In this document: piece by piece, positions 21,521 through 33,785 of the stretch
Layout of the letters: the number at the start of each line of letters is the position of its first letter
How positions within the stretch are numbered: position 1 is the first letter of the stretch
Source: Baylisascaris procyonis
Taxonomy: Eukaryota; Nematoda; Chromadorea; Rhabditida; Ascarididae
Length of the DNA: 64,000 bases
Direction: 5' to 3'
NCBI GenBank assembly: GCA_037389465.1
Contig: JAZARR010000179.1
Location: 5,986,501-6,050,500 of the forward strand
Translations under genes and position numbers: made by a program
Notes under the pieces: generated by a model
The model's input: the letters and a program-made list of their open reading frames with translations, nothing else
Told to the model about the DNA's origin: nothing
Database searches by the model: none

Positions 21521-24500
21521 CTTTTTCGCTCTAATTCCGCCGGCGCCGACGGCGCCCGCGCCCAGACATGCTTTTTCGCCCTAACCTCGCCGGCGCCGAC
21601 GGCGCCCGCGCGTAGACATGCTTTTTTCGCCCTAGTTTGGCCGGCGCCGACGGCGCCCGCGCCTAGACATGACTTTTTGCCCTAATTTCGCCGACGCCGA
21701 CGGCGCCCGCGCCTAAACGTGCTTTTTTCGCCCTAATTTGGCCGGCGCCGACGGCGCCCGCGCCTAAAATTGCGTTATTCGCCCTTATTTGGCCGGCGCC
21801 CACGGCGCCCGCGCCTAAACGTGCTTTTTTCGCCCTAATCTCGCCGGCGCCGACGGCGCCCGCGCCTAAAATTGCGTTATTCGCCCTAGTTTCGCCGGCG
21901 CCGACGGCGCCCGCGCGCAGACATGCTTTTTTCGCCCTAATTTGGCCGGCGCCGATGGCGCCCGCGTCTAAACGTGCTTTTTTCGCCCTAATTTGGCCGG
22001 CGCCGACGGCGCCCGCGCCTAAAATTGCGTTATTCGCCCTAATCTCGCCGGCGCCCAGGGCGCCCGCGCGTAGACATGCTTTTTTCGCCCTAATTTCGCC
22101 GGCGCCGACGGCGCCCGCGCCTAAAATTGCGTTATTCGCCCTTATTTGGCCGGCGCCCACGGCGCCCGCGCCTAGACATGATTTTTCGGCCTAATTTCGC
22201 CGGCGCCGATGGCGCCCGCGTCCAAAAGTGCTTTTTCCGCCCTAATTTGGCCGGCGCCGACGGCGCCCGCGCCTAGGCATGACCTTTCGCCCTAATTTCG
22301 CCGGCGCCGACGGCGCCCGCGCCTAAACGTGCTTTTTTCGCCCTAATTTGGCCGGCGCCGACGGCGCCCGCGCCTAAAATTGCGTTATTCGCCCTTATTT
22401 GGCCGGCGCCCACGGCGCCCGCGCCTAAACTTGCTTTTTTCGCCCTAATCTCGCCGGCGCCGACGGCGCCCGCGCCCAAAAGTGCTTTTTTCGCCCTAGT
22501 TTCGCCGGCGCCGACGGCGCCCGCGCGCAGACATGCTTTTTTCGCCCTAATTTGGCCGGCGCCGATGGCGCCCGCGTCCAAAGTGCTTTTTCCGCCCTAG
22601 TTTCGCCGGCGCCGACGGCGCCCGCGCCTAGACACGCTTTTTCGCCCTAATTTCGCCGGCGCCGACGGCGCCCGCGCCTAGACATGCTTTTTCGCCCTAA
22701 TCTCGCCGGCGCCGACGGCGCCCGCGCGTAGACATGCTTTTTTCGCCCTAATTTCGCCGGCGCCGACGGCGCCCGCGCCCAAAATTGCGTTATTCGCCCT
22801 TATTTGGCCGGCGCCAACGGCGCCCGCGCCTAGACACGCTTTTTCGCCCTAATTCCGCCGGCGCCGACGGCGCCCGCGCCCAAAATTGCTTTTTTCGCCC
22901 TAGTTTCGCCGGCGCCGACGGCGCCCGCGACTAGACATGATTTTTCGGCCTAATTTCGCCGGCGCCGATGGCGCCCGCGTCCAAAAGTGCTTTTTCCGCC
23001 CTAATTTGGCCGGCGCCCACGGCGCCCGCGCCTAAACGTGCTTTTTTCGCCCTAATCTCGCCGGCGCCCAGGGCGCCCGCGCCCTAAAGTGCTTTTTTCG
23101 CCCTAGTTTGGCCGGCGCCGACGGCGCCCGCGCCCAGACATGCTTTTTCGCCCTAATTTCGCCGGCGCCAACGGCGCCCGCGCCCTAAAGTGCTTTTTTC
23201 GCCCTAGTTTGGCCGGCGCCGACGGCGCCCGCGCCCAGACATGCTTTTTCGCCCTTATTTGGCCGGCGCCAACGGCGCCCGCGCCTAGACACGCTTTTTC
23301 GCTCTAATTCCGCCGGCGCCGACGGCGCCCGCGCCCAAAAGTGCTTTTTTCGCCCTAGTTTCGCCGGCGCCGACGGCGCCCGCGCCTAGACATGATTTTT
23401 CGGCCTAATTTCGCCGGCGCCGATGGCGCCCGCGTCCAAAAGTGCTTTTTCCGCCCTAATTTGGCCGGCGCCGACGGCGCCCGCGCCCAGACATGATTTT
23501 TCGCCCTAATTTCGCCGGCGCCGACGGCGCCCGCGCCTAAAATTGCGTCATTCGCCCTTATTTGGCCGGCGCCGACGGCGCCCGCGCCTAAAATTGCGTT
23601 ATTCGCCCCGATTTCGCCGGCGCCGACGGCGCCCGCGCCCAGACATGCTTTTTCGCCCTAATTTCGCCGGCGCCGACGGCGCCCGCGCCCAAAAGTGCTT
23701 TTTTCGCCCTAGTTTCGCCGGCGCCGACGGCGCCCGCGCCTAGACATGATTTTTCGGCCTAATTTCGCCGGCGCCGATGGCGCCCGCGTCCAAAAGTGCT
23801 TTTTCCGCCCTAATTTGGCCGGCGCCGACGGCGCCCGCGCCTAAAATTGCGTTGTTCGCCCTAATTTGGCCGGCGCCGACGGCGCCCGCGCCTAGACACG
23901 CTTTTTCGCCCTAATTTGGCCGGCGCCCACGGCGCCCGCGCCTAAACGTGCTTTTTTCGCCCTAATCTCGCCGGCGCCCACGGCGCCCGCGCCCTAAAGT
24001 GCTTTTTTCGCCCTAGTTTGGCCGGCGCCGACGGCGCCCGCGCCTAGACATGACTTTTCGCCCTAATTTCGCCGACGCCGACGGCGCCCGCGCCTAAACG
24101 TGCTTTTTTCGCCCTAATTTGGCCGGCGCCGACGGCGCCCGCGCCTAAAATTGCGTTATTCGCCCTTATTTGGCCGGCGCCCACGGCGCCCGCGCCTAAA
24201 CGTGCTTTTTTCGGCCTAATCTCGCCGGCGCCGACGGCGCCCGCGCCCAAAAGTGCTTTTTTCGCCCTAGTTTCGCCGGCGCCGACGGCGCCCGCGCGTA
24301 GACATGCTTTTTTCGCCCTAATTTGGCCGGCGCCGATGGCGCCCGCGTCCAAAAGTGCTTTTTCCGCCCTAGTTTCGCCGGCGCCGACGGCGCCCGCGCC
24401 TAGACACGCTTTTTCGCCCTAATTTCGCCGGCGCCGACGGCGCCCGCGCCCAGACATGCTTTTTCGCTCTAATTTGGCCGGCGCCGACGGCGCCCGCGCC

Positions 24501-27500
24501 TAAAATTGCGTTATTCGCCCCGATTTCGCCGGCGCCGACGGCGCCCGCGCCCAGACATGCTTTTTCGCCCTAATTTCGCCGGCGCCGACGGCGCCCGCGC
24601 CCAAAAGTGCTTTTTTCGCCCTAGTTTCGCCGGCGCCGACGGCGCCCGCGCGTAAACATGCTTTTTTCGCCCTAATTTGCCGGCGCCGACGGCGCCCGCG
24701 CCTAAAATTGCGTTGTTCGCCCTAATTTGGCCGGCGCCGACGGCGCCCGCGCCTAGACACGCTTTTTCGCCCTAATTTGGCCGGCGCCCACGGCGCCCGC
24801 GCCTAAACGTGCTTTTTTCGCCCTAATCTCGCCGGCGCCCACGGCGCCCGCGCGTAGACATGCTTTTTTCGCCCTAATTTCGCCGGCGCCGACGGCGCCC
24901 GCGCCTAAAATTGCGTTATTCGCCCTTATTTGGCCGGCGCCGACGGCGCCCGCGCCTAGACATGATTTTTCGGCCTAATTTCGCCGGCGCCGACGGCGCC
25001 CGCGTCCAAAAGTGCTTTTTCGCCCTAATTTGGCCGGCGCCGACGGCGCCCGCGCCTAGGCATGACCTTTTCGCCCTAATTTCGCCGACGCCGACGGCGC
25101 CCGAGCCTAAACGTGCTTTTTTCGCCCTAATTTGGCCGGCGCAGACGGCGCCCGCGCCTAAAATTGCGTTATTCGCCCTTATTTGGCCGGCGCCCACGGC
25201 GCCCGCGCCTAAACGTGCTTTTTTCGCCCTAATCTCGCCGGCGCCGACGGCGCCCGCGCGTAGACATGCTTTTTTCGCCCTTATTTGGCCCGCGCCCACG
25301 GCGCCCGCGCCTAGACATGAATTTTCGGCCTAATTTCGCCGGCGCCGATGGCGCCCGCGTCCAAAAGTGCTTTTTCCGCCCTAATTTGGCCGGCGCCGAC
25401 GGCGCCCGCGCCTAAAATTGCGTTATTCGCCCTTATTTGGCCGGCGCCCACGGCGCCCGCGCCTAGACATGATTTTTCGGCCTAATTTCGCCGGCGCCGA
25501 CGGCGCCCGCGTCCAAAAGTGCTTTTTCCGCCCTAATTTGGCCGGCGCCGACGGCGCCCGCGCGTAGACATGCTTTTTTCGCCCTAGTTTGGCCGGCGCC
25601 GACGGCGCCCGCGCCTAGACATGACTTTTCGCCCTAATTTCGCCGACGCCGACGGCGCCCGCGCCTAAAATTGCGTTATTCGCCCTAATCTCGCCGGCGC
25701 CCAGGGCGCCCGCGCCCTAAAGTGCTTTTTTCGCCCTAGTTTGGCCGGCGCCGACGGCGCCCGCGCCTAGACATGACTTTTCGCCCTAATTTCGCCGACG
25801 CCGACGGCGCCCGCGCCTAAACGTGCTTTTTTCGCCCTAATTTGGCCGGCGCCGACGGCGCCCGCGCCTAAAATTGCGTTATTCGCCCTTATTTGGCCGG
25901 CGCCGACGGCGCCCGCGCCTAAACGTGCTTTTTTCGCCCTAATTTCGCCGGCGCCGACGGCGCCCGCGCCCAAAAGTGCTTTTTCGCCCTAATTTCGCCG
26001 GCGCCGACGGCGCCCGCGCGTAGACATGCTTTTTTCGCCCTAATTTGGCCGGCGCCGACGGCGCCCGCGTCCAAAAGTGCTTTTTCGCCCTAGTTTCGCC
26101 GGCGCCGACGGCGCCCGCGCCTAGACATGCTTTTTCGCCCTAATTTCGCCGGCGCCGACGGCGCCCGCGCCCAGACATGCTTTTTCGCCCTAATTTGGCC
26201 GGCGCCGACGGCGCCCGCGCCTAAAATTGCGTTATTCGCCCCGATTTCGCCGGCGCCGACGGCGCCCGCGCCCAGACATGCTTTTTCGAACTAATTTCGC
26301 CGGCGCCGACGGCGCCCGCGCCTAAAATTGCGTTATTCGCCCTTATTTGGCCGGCGCCCACGGCGCCCGCGCCTAGACATGATTTTTCGGCCTAATTTCG
26401 CCGGCGCCGATGGCGCCCGTGTCCAAAAGTGCTTTTTCCGCCCTAATTTGGCCGGCGCCGACGGCGCCCGCGCCTAGGCATGACCTTTCGCCCTAATTTC
26501 GCCGGCGCCGACGGCGCCCGCGCGTAGACATGCTTTTTTCGCCCTAATTTCGCCGGCGCCGACGGCGCCCGCGCCTAAAATTGCGTTATTCGCCCCGATT
26601 TCGCCGGCGCCGACGGCGCCCGCGCCCAGACATGCTTTTTCGCCCTAATTTCGCCGGCGCCGACGGCGCCCGCGCCCAAAAGTGCTTTTTTCGCCCTAGT
26701 TTCGCCGGCGCCGACGGCGCCCGCGCCTAGACATGATTTTTCGGCCTAATTTCGCCGGCGCCGACGGCGCCCGCGCCCAAAAGTGCTTTTTTCGCCCTAA
26801 TTTGGCCGGCGCCGACGGCGCCCGCGCCTAAAATTGCTTTTTTCGCCCTAATTTGGCCGGCGCCGACGGCGCCCGCGCCTAGACACGCTTTTTCGCCCTA
26901 ATTTGGCCGGCGCCGACGGCGCCCGCGCCTAAACGTGCTTTTTTCGCCCTAATCTCGCCGGCGCCCACGGCGCCCGCGCCTAAAGTGCTTTTTCGCCCTA
27001 GTTTGGCCGGCGCCGACGGCGCCCGCGCCTAGACATGACTTTTCGCCCTAATTTCGCCGGCGCCGACGGCGCCCGCGCCTAAACGTGCTTTTTTCGCCCT
27101 AATTTGGCCGGCGCCGACGGCGCCCGCGCCTAAAATTGCGTTATTCGCCCTTATTTGGCCGGCGCCCACGGCGCCCGCGCCTAAACGTGCTTTTTCGCCC
27201 TAATCTCGCCGGCGCCGACGGCGCCCGCGCCCTAAAGTGCTTTTTTCGCCCTAGTTTGGCCGGCGCCGACGGCGCCCGCGCCTAGACATGCTTTTTCGCC
27301 CTAATCTCGCCGGCGCCGACGGCGCCCGCGCGTAGACATGCTTTTTTCGCCCTAATTTCGCCGGCGCCGACGGCGCCCGCGCCCAAAATTGCGTTATTCG
27401 CCCTTATTTGGCCGGCGCCAACGGCGCCCGCGCCTAGACACGCTTTTTCGCTCTAATTCCGCCGGCGCCGACGGCGCCCGCGCCCAAAAGTGCTTTTTTC

Positions 27501-30500
27501 GCCCTAGTTTCGCCGGCGCCGACGGCGCCCGCGCCAGACATGATTTTTCGGCCTAATTTCGCCGGCGCCGATGGCGCCCGCGTCCAAAAGTGCTTTTTCC
27601 GCCCTAATTTGGCCGGCGCCGACGGCGCCCGCGCCCAGACATGATTTTTCGCCCTAATTTCGCCGGCGCCGACGGCGCCCGCGCCTAAAATTGCGTCATT
27701 CGCCCTTATTTGGCCGGCGCCCACGGCGCCCGCGCCTAAACGTGCTTTTTTCGCCCTAATCTCGCCGGCGCCGACGGCGCCCGCGCCCAAAAGTGCTTTT
27801 TTCGCCCCAGTTTCGCCTGCGCCGACGGCGCCCGCGCGTAGACATGCTTTTTTCGCCCTAATTTGGCCGGCGCCGACGGCGCCCGCGTCCAAAGTGCTTT
27901 TTCCGCCCTAGTTTCGCCGGCGCCGACGGCGCCCGCGCCTAGACACGCTTTTTCGCCCTAATTTCGCCGGCGCCGACGGCGCCCGCGCCCAGACATGCTT
28001 TTTCGCTCTAATTTGGCCGGCGCCGACGGCGCCCGCGCCTAAAATTGCGTTATTCGCCCCGATTTCGCCGGCGCCGACGGCGCCCGCGCCCAGACATGCT
28101 TTTTCGCCCTAATTTCGCCGGCGCCGACGGCGCCCGCGCCCAAAAGTGCTTTTTTCGCCCTAGTTTCGCCGGCGCCGACGGCGCCCGCGCCTAGACATGA
28201 CTTTTCGCCCTAATTTCGCCGGCGCCGACGGCGCCCGCGCCTAAACGTGCTTTTTTCGCCCTAATTTGGCCGGCGCCGACGGCGCCCGCGCCTAAAATTG
28301 CGTTATTCGCCCTTATTTGGCCGGCGCCCACGGCGCCCGCGCCTAAACGTGCTTTTTTCGCCCTAATTTGGCCGGCGCCGACGGCGCCCGCGCCAAAAAT
28401 TGCGTTATTCGCCCTAATTTCGCCGGCGCCGACGGCGCCCGCGCCCAGACATGCTTTTTCGCCCTAATTTGGCCGGCGCCGACGGCGCCCGCGCGTAAAC
28501 ATGCTTTTTCGCCCTAATTTGGCCGGCGCCGACGGCGCCCGCGCCTAAAATTGCGTTGTTCGCCCTAATTTGGCCGGCGCCGACGGCGCCCGCGCCTAGA
28601 CACGCTTTTTCGCCCTAATTTGGCCGGCGCCGACGGCGCCCGCGCCTAAACGTGCTTTTTTCGCCCTAATCTCGCCGGCGCCGACGGCGCCCGCGCCCTA
28701 AAGTGCTTTTTTCGCCCTAGTTTGGCCGGCGCCGACGGCGCCCGCGCCTAGACATGCTTTTTCGCCCTAATCTCGCCGGCGCCGACGGCGCCCGCGCGTA
28801 GACATGCTTTTTTCGCCCTAATTTCGCCGGCGCCGACGGCGCCCGCGCCTAAAATTGCGTTATTCGCCCTTATTTGGCCGGCGCCCACGGCGCCCGCGCC
28901 TAGACATGATTTTTCGGCCTAATTTCGCCGGCGCCGACGGCGCCCGCGTCCAAAAGTGCTTTTTCCGCCCTAATTTGGCCGGCGCCGACGGCGCCCGCGC
29001 CCAGACATGCTTTTTCGCCCTAATTTCGCCGGCGCCGACGGCGCCCGCGCGCAGACATGCTTTTTTCGCCCTAATTTCGCCGGCGCCGACGGCGCCCGCG
29101 CCTAAAATTGCGTTATTCGCCCTTATTTGGCCGGCGCCGACGGCGCCCGCGCCTAGACACGCTTTTTCGCTCTAATTCCGCCGGCGCCGACGGCGCCCGC
29201 GCCCAGACATGCTTTTTCGCCCTAATTTCGCCGGCGCCGACGGCGCCCGCGCGTAGACATGCTTTTTTCGCCCTAATTTGGCCGGCGCCGACGGCGCCCG
29301 CGCCTAGACATGCTTTTTGCCCTAATTTCGCCGGCGCCGACGGCGCCCGCGCCTAAACGTGCTTTTTTCGCCCTAATTTCGCCGGCGCCGACGGCGCCCG
29401 CGCCTAAAATTGCGTTATTCGCCCTAATCTCGCCGGCGCCCACGGCGCCCGCGCGTAGACATGCTTTTTTCGCCCTAATTTCGCCGGCGCCGACGGCGCC
29501 CGCGCCTAAAATTGCGTTATTCGCCCTTATTTGGCCGGCGCCCACGGCGCCCGCGCCTAGACATGATTTTTCGGCCTAATTTCGCCGGCGCCGATGGCGC
29601 CCGCGTCCAAAAGTGCTTTTTCCGCCCTAATTTGGCCGGCGCCGACGGCGCCCGCGCCTAGACATGCTTTTCGCCCTAATTTCGCCGGCGCCGACGGCGC
29701 CCGCGCCTAAACGTGCTTTTTTCGCCCTAATTTGGCCGGCGCCGACGGCGCCCGCGCCTAAAATTGCGTTATTCGCCCTTATTTGGCCGGCGCCCACGGC
29801 GCCCGCGCCTAAACTTGCTTTTTTCGCCCTAATCTCGCCGGCGCCGACGGCGCCCGCGCCCAAAAGTGCTTTTTTCGCCCTAGTTTCGCCGGCGCCGACG
29901 GCGCCCGCGCGCAGACATGCTTTTTTCGCCCTAATTTGGCCGGCGCCGACGGCGCCCGCGTCCAAAGTGCTTTTTCGCCCTAGTTTCGCCGGCGCCGACG
30001 GCGCCCGCGCCTAGACACGCTTTTTCGCCCTAATTTCGCCGGCGCCGACGGCGCCCGCGCCTAGACATGCTTTTTCGCCCTAATTTCGCCGGCGCCGACG
30101 GCGCCCGCGCGTAGACATGCTTTTTTCGCCCTAATTTCGCCGGCGCCGACGGCGCCCGCGCCCAAAATTGCGTTATTCGCCCTTATTTGGCCGGCGCCAA
30201 CGGCGCCCGCGCCTAGACACGCTTTTTCGCTCTAATTCCGCCGGCGCCGACGGCGCCCGCGCCCAAAATTGCTTTTTTCGCCCTAGTTTCGCCGGCGCCG
30301 ACGGCGCCCGCGCCTAGACATGCTTTTTCGCCCTAATTTGGCCGGCGCCGACGGCGCCCGCGCCAAAAGTGCTTTTTCCGCCCTAATTTGGCCGGCGCCC
30401 ACGGCGCCCGCGCCTAAACGTGCTTTTTTCGCCCTAATTTCGCCGGCGCCGACGGCGCCCGCGCCTAAAGTGCTTTTTTCGCCCTAGTTTGGCCGGCGCC

Positions 30501-33500
30501 GACGGCGCCCGCGCGTAGACATGCTTTTTTCGCCCTAATTTCGCCGGCGCCGACGGCGCCCGCGCCTAAAATTGCGTTATTCGCCCTTATTTGGCCGGCG
30601 CCGACGGCGCCCGCGCCCAGACATGCTTTTTCGAACTAATTTCGCCGGCGCCGACGGCGCCCGCGTCCAAAAGTGCTTTTTCGCCCTAATTTGGCCGGCG
30701 CCGACGGCGCCCGCGCCTAAACGTGCTTTTTTCGCCCTAATCTCGCCGGCGCCGACGGCGCCCGCGCCTAAAGTGCTTTTTTCGCCCTAGTTTGGCCGGC
30801 GCCGACGGCGCCCGCGCCTAGACATGCTTTTTCGCCCTTATTTGGCCGGCGCCGACGGCGCCCGCGCCTAGACACGCTTTTTCGCCCTAATTCCGCCGGC
30901 GCCGACGGCGCCCGCGCCAAAAGTGCTTTTTTCGCCCTAGTTTCGCCGGCGCCGACGGCGCCCGCGCCTAGACATGCTTTTTCGGCCTAATTTCGCCGGC
31001 GCCGACGGCGCCCGCGTCCAAAAGTGCTTTTTCCGCCCTAATTTGGCCGGCGCCGACGGCGCCCGCGCCCAGACATGCTTTTTCGCCCTAATTTCGCCGG
31101 CGCCGACGGCGCCCGCGCCTAAAATTGCGTCATTCGCCCTTATTTGGCCGGCGCCGACGGCGCCCGCGCCTAAACGTGCTTTTTTCGCCCTAATTTCGCC
31201 GGCGCCGACGGCGCCCGCGCCTAAAATTGCGTTATTCGCCCTTATTTGGCCGGCGCCGACGGCGCCCGCGCCTAGACATGCTTTTTCGCCCTAATTTCGC
31301 CGGCGCCGACGGCGCCCGCGTCCAAAAGTGCTTTTTCCGCCCTAATTTGGCCGGCGCCGACGGCGCCCGCGCCTAAACGTGCTTTTTCGCCCTAATTTCG
31401 CCGGCGCCGACGGCGCCCGCGCCTAAAGTGCTTTTTTCGCCCTAATTTGGCCGGCGCCGACGGCGCCCGCGCCCAGACATGCTTTTTCGCCCTTATTTGG
31501 CCGGCGCCGACGGCGCCCGCGCCTAGACATGCTTTTTCGCCCTAATTCCGCCGGCGCCGACGGCGCCCGCGCCCAAAAGTGCTTTTTTCGCCCTAATTTC
31601 GCCGGCGCCGACGGCGCCCGCGCCTAGACATGATTTTTCGGCCTAATTTCGCCGGCGCCGACGGCGCCCGCGCCCAAAAGTGCTTTTTTCGCCCTAATTT
31701 GGCCGGCGCCGACGGCGCCCGCGCCCAGACATGCTTTTTCGCCCTAATTTCGCCGGCGCCGACGGCGCCCGCGCCTAAAATTGCTTTTTTCGCCCTAATT
31801 TGGCCGGCGCCGACGGCGCCCGCGCCTAAACGTGCTTTTTTCGCCCTAATTCGCCGGCGCCGACGGCGCCCGCGCCCAGACATGCTTTTTCGCCCTAATT
31901 TGGCCGGCGCCGACGGCGCCCGCGCCTAAAATTGCGTTATTCGCCCTAATTTCGCCGGCGCCGACGGCGCCCGCGCCTAGACATGCTTTTTCGCCCTAAT
32001 TTCGCCGGCGCCGACGGCGCCCGCGCCCAAAAGTGCTTTTTTCGCCCTAATTTGGCCGGCGCCGACGGCGCCCGCGCCTAGACATGCTTTTTCGGCCTAA
32101 TTTCGCCGGCGCCGACGGCGCCCGCGCCCAAAAGTGCTTTTTTCGCCCTAATTTGGCCGGCGCCCACGGCGCCCGCGCCTAAAATTGCTTTTTTCGCCCT
32201 AATTTGGCCGGCGCCGACGGCGCCCGCGCCTAGACATGCTTTTTCGCCCTAATTTGGCCGGCGCCGACGGCGCCCGCGCCTAAACGTGCTTTTTTCGCCC
32301 TAATTTCGCCGGCGCCGACGGCGCCCGCGCCTAAAGTGCTTTTTTCGCCCTAGTTTGGCCGGCGCCGACGGCGCCCGCGCCTAGACATGCTTTTCGCCCT
32401 AATTTCGCCGGCGCCGACGGCGCCCGCGCCCAGACATGCTTTTTCGCCCTAATTTGGCCGGCGCCGACGGCGCCCGCCCCTAAAATTGCGTTATTCGCCC
32501 CGATTTCGCCGGCGCCGACGGCGCCCGCGCCCAGACATGCTTTTTCGCCCTAATTTCGCCGGCGCCGACGGCGCCCGCGCCCAAAAGTGCTTTTTTCGCC
32601 CTAGTTTCGCCGGCGCCGACGGCGCCCGCGCGTAAACATGCTTTTTTCGCCCTAATTTGCCGGCGCCGACGGCGCCCGCGCCTAAAATTGCGTTTTTCGC
32701 CCTAATTTGGCCGGCGCCGACGGCGCCCGCGCCTAGACACGCTTTTTCGCCCTAATTTGGCCGGCGCCGACGGCGCCCGCGCCTAAACATGCTTTTTCGC
32801 CCTAATTTCGCCGGCGCCGACGGCGCCCGCGCGTAGACATGCTTTTTTCGCCCTAATTTCGCCGGCGCCGACGGCGCCCGCGCCTAAAATTGCGTTATTC
32901 GCCCTTATTTGGCCGGCGCCCACGGCGCCCGCGCCTAGACATGATTTTTCGGCCTAATTTCGCCGGCGCCGATGGCGCCCGCGTCCAAAAGTGCTTTTTC
33001 CGCCCTAATTTGGCCGGCGCCGACGGCGCCCGCGCGTAGACATGCTTTTTTCGCCCTAGTTTGGCCGGCGCCGACGGCGCCCGCGCCTAGACATGCTTTT
33101 CGCCCTAATTTCGCCGGCGCCGACGGCGCCCGCGCCTAAAATTGCGTTATTCGCCCTAATTTCGCCGGCGCCCACGGCGCCCGCGCCTAAAGTGCTTTTT
33201 TCGCCCTAGTTTGGCCGGCGCCGACGGCGCCCGCGCCTAGACATGCTTTTTCGCCCTAATCTCGCCGGCGCCGACGGCGCCCGCGCGTAGACATGCTTTT
33301 TTCGCCCTAATTTCGCCGGCGCCGACGGCGCCCGCGCCTAAAATTGCGTTATTCGCCCTTATTTGGCCGGCGCCAACGGCGCCCGCGCCTAGACACGCTT
33401 TTTCGCTCTAATTCCGCCGGCGCCGACGGCGCCCGCGCCCAGACATGCTTTTTCGCCCTAACCTCGCCGGCGCCGACGGCGCCCGCGCGTAGACATGCTT

Positions 33501-33739
33501 TTTTCGCCCTAGTTTGGCCGGCGCCGACGGCGCCCGCGCCTAGACATGCTTTTTTCGCCCTAATTTGGCCGGCGCCGACGGCGCCCGCGCCTAAAAGTGC
33601 TTTTTTCGCCCTAATTTGGCCGGCGCCGACGGCGCCCGCGCCTAAAATTGCGTTATTCGCCCTTATTTGGCCGGCGCCCACGGCGCCCGCGCCTAAACGT
33701 GCTTTTTCGCCCTAATCTCGCCGGCGCCGACGGCGCCCG

Positions 33740-33785
33740 CGCCCAAAAGTGCTTTTTTCCAGGGCGCCCGCGCCCTAAAGTGCTT
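33740..33785. other. Second copy of the out-of-register junction, at 33,758/33,759
   Basis: GCTTTTTT is joined to CCAGGGCGCC exactly as at 16,652/16,653, at an offset of 17,106. A shared non-homologous breakpoint is the strongest single marker that 6.4-23.6 kb and 23.6-40.6 kb are copies of one segment. It also holds the last CAGGG core in the window that I can see. Confidence 0.92.

Larger units (their letters stand above)
6433..23560. repeat. 17.1-kb super-repeat, copy 1
   Basis: Matching rare markers place this whole segment in register with the next 17 kb: 6,481 to 23,609 (offset 17,128), 7,523 to 24,651 (17,128), 11,321 to 28,394 (17,073), 12,036 to 29,108 (17,072), 13,449 to 30,567 (17,118), 15,521 to 32,631 (17,110), 16,653 to 33,759 (17,106), 18,750 to 35,840 (17,090) and 22,274 to 39,356 (17,082). 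Open frames at 6,916-7,224 and 24,044-24,352, and at 11,783-12,103 and 28,855-29,175, translate identically. The left limit is approximate, set where tails stop matching near 6,433 and 23,561. It spans about 338 monomers. Confidence 0.88.

Noticed and set aside
24911..25333. 140-codon open frame
   Set aside because: It has the same periodic Ala/Pro-rich translation as the other satellite frames and spans an ectopic satellite patch. No independent coding evidence.
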